64,000 nt of DNA from an uncultured Bryobacterales bacterium (GTDB lineage: Bacteria; Acidobacteriota; Terriglobia; Bryobacterales; Bryobacteraceae). Below the pieces are notes generated by a model. That model was not told the DNA's origin and made no database searches. It saw only the letters and a program-made list of their open reading frames with translations. The stretch covers positions 1 to 64,000 of the forward strand of contig CALGAR010000133.1 in assembly GCA_937959285.1 (NCBI GenBank), written 5' to 3'. The position numbers and the translations under genes are program-made. Positions within the stretch are counted from its first letter, which is position 1. Each line of letters opens with the position of its first letter. Below, in pieces: positions 24,949 through 34,492 of the stretch.

Positions 24949-27900
24949 AGCGTAGAATCGCAGAGCTGGAGCAAGTACTGGTTCAATGCCCGGCGGTTGC
25001 GGATCTTTCGAAGCGGTCTAAGCAAGACAATGAATCCCGCCAGGACGCTCTCTCCTCGACCCTCTGCACCACATTAGCCACCGTTGATGTTCTTGAGAGT
25101 CTGGCAGACGGATTTGTCGCCCTCGATGCAAACTGGCGATTCACGTATGTCAATAGCGCGGCAGAACGATTGCTCAAGAAGAGCCGCGAATACCTCCTTG
25201 GGAAAGATCACTGGGAGGAGTACTCCTTCGCGCTTGGCACCCGCATCGAGGAAGAGTACAGGCGCTCCATGAAGGAGCGCATCCCGCGCTCCTTCGACTT
25301 TGAAGCGAATGGCAGATGGTTCGAGTTTCGCGTACATCCGATCCGCAATGGGGGAATTGCCGTCTACTTTGAAGAAAGTACGCCCCGGAAGCGGGCAGAG
25401 GCGGCGTTGCGCATGAGCGAAGAGCGGTTCCGGATGGTGCTGCGAAGCTCGCCAATTCTGGTCTACACGACCGATCTCGACCTCCGAATCAACTGGCTCC
25501 AGAACCCCCAGGGCGGTTATACAACGGACGATAGCGTCGGAAAGCGCGTGGACGAGTTCCTGCCGCCGGAGGACGCCGCCCCGATCATGGCCCTCCAGTA
25601 TTCAGTCCTGAAGACAGGCATCGGGGCGCGAGACGAATGCCGCCTCTACCTGAACGGCGAACTGCGGTACTACGACACAACAGTGGAACCTCTGCTCGAC
25701 GCGAAAGGAAATATTGCGGGCCTCAACGTAGTGTCCATGGATGTAACCAACCGGTGGCTGGCCGATGAACGCCTGCGCGAGTCCGAAGCAACGCTCCGGA
25801 TAGCTCTTTCCGCCGGCCGGATGGAAACATGGGACTGGCAAATCGAGACAGGGATCGTCCGGCGCTCCTCCGGATTGAACCCGGAAGAGGCCGCCACAAT
25901 ACGAACCATCGACGACTTTCTGCGAACGGTGCATCCGGACGACAGGGACGCGGTGACGGCGGCAATCCGGCGTACCCTGGAGCAAGACGAGTATTACCAG
26001 ATAGAGTTTCGTGTCATCGACCCGCAAGGACAGATCCGGTGGGTTTCGCGCCGGGGACAAGTCTTCCGCGATCCCGCAGGACGGCCTGTTCGCATGATCG
26101 GCGTCGGTATGGACATCACCGAACGGAAGCGGGCCGAGGTGGAGTCACGGCGGCTTACGCGCGAGCTGCAGCGTCGGGTTGCCGAGTTTGAAACACTAAT
26201 GGATGTCATTCCGGTGGGCATTAGCCTCGCTCACGATGCGGAATGCCGCCGGGTTACGGAGAACCGCGTCCTCACTCAATTGCTCGGCCCCGCTCCCAGC
26301 TCCACTCTCCTGCCCCCAGGCGCAGATCCTCCTTACCGGATCTACAGAAATGGAAAGGAATTGCCCCCGGAAGAACGCCCTCTTCAGAAGGCTACGGCAA
26401 CAGGACGGCCGGTTCGGGATCAGGAACTCGAAGTCGTACTGCGCGACGGACGAGTCATCACTCTTTACGGCCACGCTGCACCCCTGTTTGACGACGACGG
26501 ACGTGTCCGGGGCGGATTGAGCGCTTACATCGACATCACATCGCGCCACCGTGCTGAATCGGAGCTGAAGGAGCGCGAGGAGCGCTATCGCCTGTCAGTC
26601 AAAGCGGCGGGCGGAGTGATCTGGGACATCCATATCCCAACCGGCGAAATGTTCTGGAGCGACGCGCTGGAGACGATCTTCGGCTATAGCCGGACCCGCG
26701 AATTAGAATCCATGGAATCCGGCCTTCGGTGGTGGAGCCACCACCTGCACCCAGAGGACCGCGAACGAGTGACGGAATCCTTTAACGGTGTGCTGAAGAA
26801 TCGACAAGTTGATACGTGGGCCGAAGAGTACCGCTTCCGCCGCGGTAATGGAGAGTATGCCTTCGTGCTGGATCGCGCTCACATTTCGCGAGACGCCCGC
26901 GGCGCACCTGTCCGGATCGTCGGCTCGATGCAGGACATCACGGAACGCAAGCGAAGTGAAGAGGAACGCCTGTACTACCTCGCCGTCATGGAGTCGATCG
27001 CCCACAACGCCGCAGAGGCCATCTTCCTGCTCGATACCGAAGGCAGACCCACCTTTGCGAACCCGACTGCGGAAGACCTGTTCGGATGGAAGCTGGGCGA
27101 ACTGCAGGGGCGCAGGCTGCACGACGTCATTCACTCCCATACCGGCAGTGGAGATCTCCAGGAGCCCGCCTGTCCGCTGGTAGCCGTTTTTCAAAATGGA
27201 ACGACTCTGCGGAACCACGAAGATACCTTCTATCATCGAAACGGCAGCCCCATCCGAGTCGAATATTCGAACGCGCCGATCTTCAAGGACGGGAAGGTCT
27301 CAGCCGCCGTTCTGGTCGTGCACGATATCACCGAGCGCCAGCGTGCCAAGGAGATCCTGGAAGAGGCGAATCGCGGACTCCATCGGATGAACGAGAACCT
27401 TCGGCAATTTGCGTACGCGGCGGCGCATGATTTGCAGGAACCCCTCCGGATGGTGAACCTCTACTCACAGATGCTCAAACGTCGTTTCGCGGGTGAGCTC
27501 GGAGACCAGGGCCGCGAGTTTCTTGCCTTCATAACAGACGGCGCGCGGCGTATGCAGAATCTCGTGACCGATCTCCTCACCTTCACTCAAGCCGGCGACA
27601 CCTTGGATTCTCCAACCGAGGAGGTTGATTGCAACCAGGTCCTGAACATGGCGATGAATAACCTCACGGTCGCCATCGCAGAATCCGGTGCAGAGATCAC
27701 GAGTAGTCCACTGCCCGTGGTGCGGGCTCATTTTCAACCTCTTGTTCAGCTCTTTCAGAATCTCCTGAGCAACGCGATCAAATACCGCAGCGAAGCTCCG
27801 CCCCGCATCGACATCTCCGTGAGAGCAGACGGGCCACGCTGGCTGTTTTCCATTCGCGACAACGGAATCGGAATCGCTCCGGATTATCACGAGCGTATCT

Positions 27901-28067
27901 TTGGCGTGTTCAAGCGTCTGCACAAGGACAAGTATCCAGGTACTGGCATTGGCCTTGCGATCTGCGCCAGAGTCGTCGACCGGTATGGAGGGCGCATCTG
28001 GCTCGAATCGGAGGAAGGTAAAGGCTCGACTTTCTTCTTCACGCTGCCCCAAACCCCTAACCCCTGA
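24912..28067 (+). CDS. Multi-PAS soluble sensor histidine kinase
   Basis: 1051 residues with no transmembrane segment, so a cytoplasmic sensor. After an N-terminal coiled coil (about 1-40) I count six PAS/PAC modules, starting near residues 55, 165, 290, 425, 550 and 690; repeated PAC ends such as DITERKRAE mark them. The transmitter follows: HisKA with FAYAAAHDLQEPLRMVN (phospho-acceptor His839), then HATPase_c with NAIKYR (N box), RDNGIGIAPDYHERIFGVFKR (G1/F boxes) and GTGIGLAIC (G2). No receiver domain and no response-regulator gene is adjacent, so it is an orphan kinase. Starts inside the 3' end of the broken antitoxin (37-nt overlap). Confidence 0.93.
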   Translation: MQFTNDDEVARLKRRIAELEQVLVQCPAVADLSKRSKQDNESRQDALSSTLCTTLATVDVLESLADGFVALDANWRFTYVNSAAERLLKKSREYLLGKDHWEEYSFALGTRIEEEYRRSMKERIPRSFDFEANGRWFEFRVHPIRNGGIAVYFEESTPRKRAEAALRMSEERFRMVLRSSPILVYTTDLDLRINWLQNPQGGYTTDDSVGKRVDEFLPPEDAAPIMALQYSVLKTGIGARDECRLYLNGELRYYDTTVEPLLDAKGNIAGLNVVSMDVTNRWLADERLRESEATLRIALSAGRMETWDWQIETGIVRRSSGLNPEEAATIRTIDDFLRTVHPDDRDAVTAAIRRTLEQDEYYQIEFRVIDPQGQIRWVSRRGQVFRDPAGRPVRMIGVGMDITERKRAEVESRRLTRELQRRVAEFETLMDVIPVGISLAHDAECRRVTENRVLTQLLGPAPSSTLLPPGADPPYRIYRNGKELPPEERPLQKATATGRPVRDQELEVVLRDGRVITLYGHAAPLFDDDGRVRGGLSAYIDITSRHRAESELKEREERYRLSVKAAGGVIWDIHIPTGEMFWSDALETIFGYSRTRELESMESGLRWWSHHLHPEDRERVTESFNGVLKNRQVDTWAEEYRFRRGNGEYAFVLDRAHISRDARGAPVRIVGSMQDITERKRSEEERLYYLAVMESIAHNAAEAIFLLDTEGRPTFANPTAEDLFGWKLGELQGRRLHDVIHSHTGSGDLQEPACPLVAVFQNGTTLRNHEDTFYHRNGSPIRVEYSNAPIFKDGKVSAAVLVVHDITERQRAKEILEEANRGLHRMNENLRQFAYAAAHDLQEPLRMVNLYSQMLKRRFAGELGDQGREFLAFITDGARRMQNLVTDLLTFTQAGDTLDSPTEEVDCNQVLNMAMNNLTVAIAESGAEITSSPLPVVRAHFQPLVQLFQNLLSNAIKYRSEAPPRIDISVRADGPRWLFSIRDNGIGIAPDYHERIFGVFKRLHKDKYPGTGIGLAICARVVDRYGGRIWLESEEGKGSTFFFTLPQTPNP

Positions 28068-28238
28068 TCCGCGCTGCTGTGGAAAGCGGCAGCGCCGGGC
28101 TCGCGCATACACAGTTCAGCTCGGGCAATCTGTACTTTTTTGGCAATTTACCTGCATGAATCGTCGTAGGCGCGCTTCCGAGGACCGGTATTACCGCCCT
28201 CGCACTCATGTAAGCGCTGTACTAGGAGGAGATTAGCC

Positions 28239-28757
28239 ATGCAAAAAAGGCGATGGGTCAAAAAAGGCAGCCTCATGGCTGTGCTGGCGATAGCCGGTTT
28301 CGCACCGGCGGCCGCCCAGATGCCTCAAGGAACGAGCCGTTCCACTTGGAGCCGGATGGAGGGTACGGTGCGGCTGGAAGAGGCCAGGATGTACCCGCCC
28401 TACATGGTGATTGAAACAACGGGCTACCCGAGAATGTACGACAGAGTGGTCACTGTCGAGACCCAGGTACCCAATTCAGGCTACGATTTGATAATTGATG
28501 AAGTCCGCGCCGTAGGCGATGAGCTCTGGGTCATTGCCAATCTGCGGCAGACGGAAGGCGTCTATTCACAAGCGCCAACCACCCTTTCGGACCGGATCAT
28601 CATCCACGGTCCGGATAACATGCAGGTTCGAACCGTAATCGTTGGCGACGTCTCAATGAGTACTGCGGGAGATACGCAGAGGTACGCAACAAGGGCGGAC
28701 CTGGAAGCCAGCACGGACGTCGACAAAGGGTTTGTGCTGTACAAACGTTTCGGCTGA
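28239..28757 (+). CDS. Secreted protein with a possible PrcB-like domain
   Basis: 172 residues, signal peptide ending near FAPAAAQ. ATG 28239 has a good GGAGGAGAT ribosome-binding site. The C-terminal part (VVTVETQVPNSGYDLIIDEVRAVGD, LWVIANLRQTEG, QAPTTLSDRIII) follows the pattern of the PrcB_C domain (Treponema protease-complex subunit PrcB): a T/V-P-x-S/G-GY strand, a V-x-x-x-G-x-x-L-x-V strand and a conserved late Pro/Thr loop. That similarity is by eye and tentative. Probably periplasmic; stands alone. Confidence 0.6.
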   Translation: MQKRRWVKKGSLMAVLAIAGFAPAAAQMPQGTSRSTWSRMEGTVRLEEARMYPPYMVIETTGYPRMYDRVVTVETQVPNSGYDLIIDEVRAVGDELWVIANLRQTEGVYSQAPTTLSDRIIIHGPDNMQVRTVIVGDVSMSTAGDTQRYATRADLEASTDVDKGFVLYKRFG

Positions 28758-28892
28758 GCCGATTCAGTCAGCCATCGCAGCGCCGAGCTTTGAAGGGCAC
28801 AGATGTGAGGCGTGGACGGGTCCGCGCGCCCTCGAAGGTCCTGTCTGCGCCTCACTCGCCCTGCTGCCCGGCTGCCGGATTCCGGAATGGGT

Positions 28893-29708
28893 CTAGCCGT
28901 ACTCAAATCCCGCCATGGCAAAAACGGAACCGGTATCGGTCTGGATAGGTGGGGCACCAGGGACTCCGGCACGAGCCATTCTCTCAACCCGTCGGACCGG
29001 CCGGAAACCAAGCCTGCGGGCAAGATCTAAAGCAGCTTGATTCTCCAGAGAGACATCCCAAAACAAGCACTGGCCCGGATAGAGGCCGCGGAACCAGTTC
29101 ATCAGGCGTAAAACCGACTCTTCGTCTTTCGACACACATGGACCGAAATACGGCGCGTTCGAACCCGGCCGCCCCATCGCGAAGGCTTGGTCGCCAATGC
29201 ACGCAGCGGCTGTTTGTGCCAGATCGGCGAGCAAAGCAGAACGGTCGGCGCCAAACGCCCGCTCGTCGAGATCCTGCAATGGCCGGTACGGGCTGACGGA
29301 AGCCCTGGCAGATTCGGGCGGTATTCCGGCCCATCGTTCAATGACGGACTCCGTCTCAAATCCCAGGGAACGGTAGAGAGGGGCGCCCATGTCTGTCGCG
29401 TCAAGCTTGATCCAGTGAATACCGGCAGCCTCAAGGTACGACAAGGCGTGTTCCATTAACCGGCGGGCGAATCCACGTCCCCGGAACTCAGGCAGGGTTA
29501 GCACCATCCCGATCCACGCAAGACGCTCGTCATAGATCAGCGCCGTCGTTGTCGCAGCGAGCCTGCCGTCACACTCCAGCCCGAAGCACCCGTCGGGTTG
29601 CAAGCGAAGAAGCCGGCGCCAGTCCTCCTCGGTCTGGTTCCATCCCGCCGCCTCCTTCAAGAGCATCGCCTGAGGTATGTCTTCGGGTCGAAGGAGTCGA
29701 ATCTGCAT
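28893..29708 (-). CDS. Tandem GNAT acetyltransferase
   Basis: 271 residues from ATG 29708 (MQIRLLRPED), preferred over the open extension to 29768, which is not family-like. The first GNAT domain (about 1-140) shows the acetyl-CoA loop LPEFRGRGFARRLMEHAL and the C-terminal YRSLGFE strand. The second, more divergent GNAT-like half (about 150-265) ends NQAALDLARRLGFRPVRRVERMARAG, resembling the C-terminal acetyltransferase domain (Acetyltransf_18 type) of double-GNAT proteins. Acetylates an unknown amine substrate in the cytoplasm. Divergent from the amidohydrolase operon by 69 nt. Confidence 0.88.
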   Translation of the reverse strand: MQIRLLRPEDIPQAMLLKEAAGWNQTEEDWRRLLRLQPDGCFGLECDGRLAATTTALIYDERLAWIGMVLTLPEFRGRGFARRLMEHALSYLEAAGIHWIKLDATDMGAPLYRSLGFETESVIERWAGIPPESARASVSPYRPLQDLDERAFGADRSALLADLAQTAAACIGDQAFAMGRPGSNAPYFGPCVSKDEESVLRLMNWFRGLYPGQCLFWDVSLENQAALDLARRLGFRPVRRVERMARAGVPGAPPIQTDTGSVFAMAGFEYG

Positions 29709-29777
29709 ATGACATACGGTAGCGCACCGGTAGGGTGTATGTAGGATCCACAACCGCGTAGCGTACAATCGAACAAT

Positions 29778-31484
29778 ATGAAGTGGCTCATATCCCTCTC
29801 GGCGCTGTTCGTCTGTTCAGTCCACGCTGCTGACGCCGATCTAATCCTTCACAACGGCAAGGTACTGACAGTAGATGGAAAATTCTCCATAGCGCAGGCG
29901 ATTGCTGTGAAGAATGGCCGGATTACGTCCGTCGGCACAAATGAGCAGGTGATGCGCTCGGAGCGAGGGGCCCGCACCAGGTTAATGGATCTCGGAGGGA
30001 AAACAGTACTCCCCGGGCTCATCGACGCCCATGTTCACACGCTGGGCGCGGGCCTGAGCGAGTTTCGAAAGCCGCTGCCGCCGCTGGACAGCATCGCCGC
30101 CATCCAGGACTACATCCGAAAGCAGGCGAAAGAGACGCCGAAGGGTGAGTGGATCATCGTGCCACGAACCCTGCCGCCCCGCCTGAAAGAGATGCGCATG
30201 CCGACCCGTCAGGATCTGGACGTTACGACAGATCATCCGGTCGCATTCGACGGCAGTTACGTCTGGTCGGCGAACACGCTGGCGTTGAAGATTAGCGGGA
30301 TCACCAAGGACACGCCCAACCCGCCGGGCGGCGAGGTCGTGAAGGGACCGGACGGAGAGCCAAACGGAATCCTCCGGAACGCTTCGCAGCTTCTCAAGGG
30401 CGCCCGCCGCGCTGAAACGTTTAGCGACGAAGAGAAGCTCCGCGCGGTTGAGAAGATGCTGCATCTTTATGCGGCAGCCGGACTCACCGCTGTCGGCGAC
30501 AGAGCTGTGACTCAGGAGGACGTCGGCGTCTACGAGAAGCTCAAGGCGCAGAATAAGCTGCCGGTCCGTGTCATCCTCACCTGGAGGCCAGGCGCATCAG
30601 GACCCGCTGAAGACTTGATTCGAAAGATCCGTGCTTCGTCCTGGACAACGAACAAGGGCGATGAGTGGCTGAAGTTCGGAACGTTCAAGATCACCCTCGA
30701 CGGAGGGCAATCGGTCGGAACCGCGTTTCAGCGGATGCCCTACGGTCCGTTCGGGCGGCAACTGTACGGACAGACTAACCCCGACAGCCGCGGGACTCTT
30801 TTCGTCGATGCGGAAAAGCTTTACCGCATCTACTCGGCCGCGCAGGCGAAGGGATGGCAGCTCACCGCCCACGCGCAAGGGGGCGGGGCCATCGACACAC
30901 TATTGGATGTGTTCGAACGGCTGAACCGTGAGAAGCCGATCGCGCCGATGCGCCACCACGTCATGCACGGCAGCTTCATGAGCGAGGAAGCGCTCGACCG
31001 CATGAAGCGTATGGGCGTGATTATCGACGCTCAGCCTGGATGGCTGCACTACGACGTACCTGCGCTTCAGAAAGTGTTCGGCCGCGACAAGATGCGCTGG
31101 TTCTTCCCTCTCCGGTCGTTTTTTGACAAGGGCATTGTGGTCGCGGGCGGAAGCGATCATATGATCGGCTACGGCAAGGACAACGCCGTCAATCCCTACA
31201 ATCCGTTCTTCAACATCTGGATGTGCGTAACGCGGCGTACCAGTGCCGGCGAAGTCTTCTATCCGGAGGAGCGCGTAACACGGGAGCAGGCGCTGCGAAT
31301 GTACACTACGGGCGCGGCGTACCTCCAGTTCAGCGAAAAGAGCCGGGGCTCGCTCGAGGTCGGGAAGTTGGCTGATCTGGTCGTCATTGACCGGGACTTC
31401 CTCAACTGCCCCGAAGACGAGTTGAAAGACATTCAGCCGCTTCTCACGATGGTTGAAGGCCGCGTGATCTACGAACGAAAGTAA
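29778..31484 (+). CDS. Exported YtcJ-type amidohydrolase
   Basis: 568 residues with a signal peptide (MKWLISLSALFVCSVHA). Amidohydrolase_3 / YtcJ architecture: a beta-sandwich split across the termini around a metal-dependent TIM-barrel. Metal-binding features visible: GLIDAHVHTLGAG near residue 80, HAQGGGAIDTLLDVFE, HHVMHGSFMSEEAL and GGSDHMIGYG (C-terminal Asp). Members hydrolyse amides or cyclic C-N bonds; this one's substrate is unknown. First gene of a three-gene unit with an epimerase-like and a DHDPS-like gene, 16 nt and -1 nt apart. Confidence 0.9.
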   Translation: MKWLISLSALFVCSVHAADADLILHNGKVLTVDGKFSIAQAIAVKNGRITSVGTNEQVMRSERGARTRLMDLGGKTVLPGLIDAHVHTLGAGLSEFRKPLPPLDSIAAIQDYIRKQAKETPKGEWIIVPRTLPPRLKEMRMPTRQDLDVTTDHPVAFDGSYVWSANTLALKISGITKDTPNPPGGEVVKGPDGEPNGILRNASQLLKGARRAETFSDEEKLRAVEKMLHLYAAAGLTAVGDRAVTQEDVGVYEKLKAQNKLPVRVILTWRPGASGPAEDLIRKIRASSWTTNKGDEWLKFGTFKITLDGGQSVGTAFQRMPYGPFGRQLYGQTNPDSRGTLFVDAEKLYRIYSAAQAKGWQLTAHAQGGGAIDTLLDVFERLNREKPIAPMRHHVMHGSFMSEEALDRMKRMGVIIDAQPGWLHYDVPALQKVFGRDKMRWFFPLRSFFDKGIVVAGGSDHMIGYGKDNAVNPYNPFFNIWMCVTRRTSAGEVFYPEERVTREQALRMYTTGAAYLQFSEKSRGSLEVGKLADLVVIDRDFLNCPEDELKDIQPLLTMVEGRVIYERK

Positions 31485-31500
31485 GAAGCAAAAGAGGAAA

Positions 31501-32502
31501 ATGATCCAAAACGAGCAAGAGCTGGAAGAACTGCTGTCGCGTCCATCGGAAGCCGACGTGCAGGCCGCCGCACAGTGGCGGGGAGATATCGCTGTTCTCG
31601 GAGCAGCAGGCAAGATGGGGCCGAGCCTGGTGCGCCGGATTCGCCGCGCCATGGACGCAGCCGGTTCCAAAGTGCGGCTTTACGCGGTAACCCGGACACC
31701 TTGCGATTGGGGCGAGGGCATCACGGGCGTCACGGCGGATTTCCTGCAGCGCGACCAGGTACAGGCGCTGCCGGATGCAGAAAACGTCATCTTCATGGTC
31801 GGCCGCAAGTTCGGCTCCACCGGCAATGAGCCTCTTACCTGGGCTGTCAACACATACGCCCCCGCCCTCGTAGCTGAGAGGTACGCCAAATCTCGGATCG
31901 TGGCCTTTTCCACGGGCAACGTCTATCCCTTTGTGCCACCCGAGAGCGGCGGAGCGACTGAAGCCACGCCGCCGGACCCGGTCGGCGAGTACGCGCAATC
32001 GGCCCTCGGACGGGAACGGACGTTTCAGTACTTCTCCCAAACCAACGGAACGCCGGTCTTGATCCTGCGCCTCAATTACGCGGTCGAGCCCCGGTACGGC
32101 GTGCTGCTTGAAATCGGCACGAAGGTTTACGAGAAACGCCCCATCGACCTCCAGATGGGACACGTAAATGTGATCTGGCAGGGAGATGCAAATTCGGTCT
32201 GCCTGCGCGGGTTTCCGCTGTGCGCTTCACCGGCGAGAATCTTGAATCTGACGGGGCCTGAAACGCTCGCTGTCCGGGATTTGGCGCTGGCCTTCGGTAA
32301 GCACTTCGACATCGAGCCGACCTTCACGAATCAGGAAGCCGACACGGCTTTGCTGAACAATGCCTCCGAATGCCATCGCATCTTCGGCCGGCCTTCGATG
32401 AGCGTAGACCAACTGATCACCATGATCGCCGGTTGGATCCAGCAGGGCGGCCGGACTCTCGGCAAACCGACCCATTTCGAAACACGGACAGGACAATTTT
32501 GA
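31501..32502 (+). CDS. NAD-dependent epimerase/dehydratase-like protein lacking the canonical catalytic lysine
   Basis: 333-residue extended SDR-fold protein. The Rossmann loop is IAVLGAAGKMGPSLV near residues 30-45, and the third-strand FSTGNVYPF provides the usual Ser/Thr. The catalytic tyrosine region reads EYAQSALGRERTF, so the YxxxK lysine is replaced by Ala (YAQSA). It may bind NAD(P) without classical epimerase chemistry, or use another base. ATG 31501 follows AGAGGAA. The last base of its TGA overlaps the ATG of the DHDPS-like gene, so the two are translationally coupled and probably act in one sugar- or keto-acid pathway. Confidence 0.86.
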   Translation: MIQNEQELEELLSRPSEADVQAAAQWRGDIAVLGAAGKMGPSLVRRIRRAMDAAGSKVRLYAVTRTPCDWGEGITGVTADFLQRDQVQALPDAENVIFMVGRKFGSTGNEPLTWAVNTYAPALVAERYAKSRIVAFSTGNVYPFVPPESGGATEATPPDPVGEYAQSALGRERTFQYFSQTNGTPVLILRLNYAVEPRYGVLLEIGTKVYEKRPIDLQMGHVNVIWQGDANSVCLRGFPLCASPARILNLTGPETLAVRDLALAFGKHFDIEPTFTNQEADTALLNNASECHRIFGRPSMSVDQLITMIAGWIQQGGRTLGKPTHFETRTGQF

Positions 32503-33524
32503 TGAGCTGGAAAGAAGTTCTCAAGCGGGGTACTGTCATCCCCGCGCATCCCCTCGCCCTGAACGCGGAACGCAAGCTGGACGAGCGGCGGCAGCGTGCC
32601 CTGACCCGCTATTACCTGGCCGCCGGAGCCGGGGGCGTGGCTGTCGGCGTTCACACCACACAGTTCGAAATCCGCGATCCGAAGATTGGCTTGCTCAAGC
32701 CCGTCCTGGAGCTCGCAGCAGAAGAAACCAGAGATCACAACGTGGTGCGCGTGGCAGGCATTTGCGGCCTCACGGACCAAGCTGTCAAGGAAGCCGAACT
32801 GGCGCGGAGCCTCGGCTACCACGTCGGCCTTCTGAGCTTGAGCGCGTTTCGCAACTCGACCGTTGACGAGATGGTCGCTCACGCCAAAGCGGTTGGAGAA
32901 GTAATACCGCTCTTTGGATTCTACTTGCAGCCCGCGGTCGGCGGCCGGTTGCTGCCAGCCGAGTTCTGGAGGCGATTCTGCGAACTGGAGAGCGTTGTCG
33001 GCATCAAGATCGCGCCGTTCAACCGCTATCAGACCTTGGATGTCCTCCAAGGAGTCGCGGCATCGGGCCGTGCCCAAGAGATCGCCTTATACACCGGCAA
33101 CGACGATCACATCCTTCTCGATCTCCTGACGCCCTTCCGGATCAACGGGACGCCGCTGAGGATTGTGGGTGGCCTGCTGGGGCATTGGGCCGTATGGACG
33201 AAGCGCGCCGTCGAGCAGCTTCAACGGGTGCATTCCGTATGGTCGGGAGAGTGCCAACTGAGCTCGGACTGGCTAACCCTCGCCGAGGAAGTCACGGACT
33301 GCAATGCCGCCTTCTTCGACACCGCCAACGCCTTCCACGGCTGTATCGCCGGAATCCACGAGGTGTTGCGCCGCCAGGGCCTTCTGGCCGGACGTTGGTG
33401 CCTCAATCCGAACGAGGACCTATCTCCGGGACAAGCGGCGGAGATTGACCGGGTCTATGCGGCTTATCCTCACCTAAACGATGACGATTTCGTCAAGGAA
33501 CACCTGGACCAGTGGCTGCGATAG
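32502..33524 (+). CDS. Dihydrodipicolinate synthase / N-acetylneuraminate lyase family aldolase
   Basis: 340-residue class I aldolase-like TIM-barrel. Schiff-base Lys is in VVGIKIAPFNRY (about residue 167), and a tyrosine in GFYLQPAVGG (about 140) is at the usual catalytic position. Starts at ATG 32502 overlapping the previous stop codon. In this superfamily members cleave or join pyruvate and an aldehyde (lysine synthesis, sialate or keto-deoxy-sugar breakdown). The operon context with an epimerase-like protein and an exported amidohydrolase points to catabolism rather than lysine biosynthesis, but the substrate is not assignable. Confidence 0.88.
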   Translation: MSWKEVLKRGTVIPAHPLALNAERKLDERRQRALTRYYLAAGAGGVAVGVHTTQFEIRDPKIGLLKPVLELAAEETRDHNVVRVAGICGLTDQAVKEAELARSLGYHVGLLSLSAFRNSTVDEMVAHAKAVGEVIPLFGFYLQPAVGGRLLPAEFWRRFCELESVVGIKIAPFNRYQTLDVLQGVAASGRAQEIALYTGNDDHILLDLLTPFRINGTPLRIVGGLLGHWAVWTKRAVEQLQRVHSVWSGECQLSSDWLTLAEEVTDCNAAFFDTANAFHGCIAGIHEVLRRQGLLAGRWCLNPNEDLSPGQAAEIDRVYAAYPHLNDDDFVKEHLDQWLR

Positions 33525-33634
33525 CCGCCAGAGGTTCCCACAACGCGAGGATGAGCTTTGACCGAGGCATTCGGCTTTCATTTCGAAGCTGCAACGCCTC
33601 GGGACCGGCGGAGCCTCGCTCAACGATTCGATAG

Positions 33635-34468
33635 TTAGGGAAGCCGGAACACCGCGAAGACCGGGAAATGGTCGGAAGGCCATCTGCCGTCCTTCCCGTC
33701 TGCGATCGTTTCCGCCACAAGCGCCTTCCAGGGTCCCCTCCAGAGGATCCAGTCGATTCTGGATGATGAGGGTTGACCCTTGAATCCGTGGAACGTGCCT
33801 GTCGGACCGCTGCGTTTCTCCGCAGACTCCCAGGTATCCTTGTATCCGTTCGTCAGGATCCGATAGGGTTCGTTGCCAGCATTCGTATTGAAGTCACCCG
33901 TGATCACTACCGGCACATCCGGAGGAAGCTTGGCCAGCCGCGAACGGATGAGTTCGGCGCACTTCACTCGTGCCGCCTCGTCAATGGGCCTGTGCGGGAA
34001 ATGAGTGTTGTAGAAGTAGAATTTTTTCTTCGAGGCGTTGATCTCAAAGAGGCCCCACGTCACCATGCGCGGAAGACTCATGCCCCAGGCGTCGCTACCG
34101 GGCTTCTCCGGTGTTTCCGAAAGCCAGAAATTTCCGGAATCAAGCAGCTTTAGCTTATCCTTCCGGTAGAAAACGCCCATGTGCTCGTCTTCGTGGTTGC
34201 CGCGCCGGCTCAGACCGAACCACGTGTATTCCGGGAGCTTCTCCACGATGTACTGCCCCTGCTCGTAGTACAGCTCCTGCGTACCCATCACGTCGGGGTT
34301 CTTCTGGCGGACTGTCTCCACCAGCAAGTCACGCCGGTACTCCCACTGGTTCGGGCCGTCGCCCTTGGACGGGTATCGAACATTGAAAGACATCACGCGA
34401 AGCTCTTCTGCCTGGAGGGGAAGCATGAAGAGAACCGGCAACAGGAAGATTGTTCGACGAGACCTCAT
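33635..34468 (-). CDS. Secreted endonuclease/exonuclease/phosphatase (EEP) family hydrolase
   Basis: 277 residues from ATG 34468, with a signal peptide (MRSRRTIFLLPVLFMLPLQA). EEP-fold motifs are clear: VMSFNVRY (Asn), GTQELYYEQ (metal-binding Glu), FYNTHFPHR (His), VITGDFNTNAGNEPY (Asp/Asn) and the terminal WPSDHFPVFA (Asp/His). The family includes nucleases, sphingomyelinases and inositol phosphatases; exported bacterial members of this size usually act on phosphodiesters or phosphoesters. Followed on the same strand by nothing, and preceded by the amidase 25 nt upstream, so the pair may be one transcript. Confidence 0.9.
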   Translation of the reverse strand: MRSRRTIFLLPVLFMLPLQAEELRVMSFNVRYPSKGDGPNQWEYRRDLLVETVRQKNPDVMGTQELYYEQGQYIVEKLPEYTWFGLSRRGNHEDEHMGVFYRKDKLKLLDSGNFWLSETPEKPGSDAWGMSLPRMVTWGLFEINASKKKFYFYNTHFPHRPIDEAARVKCAELIRSRLAKLPPDVPVVITGDFNTNAGNEPYRILTNGYKDTWESAEKRSGPTGTFHGFKGQPSSSRIDWILWRGPWKALVAETIADGKDGRWPSDHFPVFAVFRLP

Positions 34469-34492
34469 TGTTTCAATCCTTGTTTCCAATCG

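Noticed and set aside
32331..33077. 248-codon minus-strand frame over the DHDPS-like gene
   Set aside because: Antisense to a coupled operon gene.
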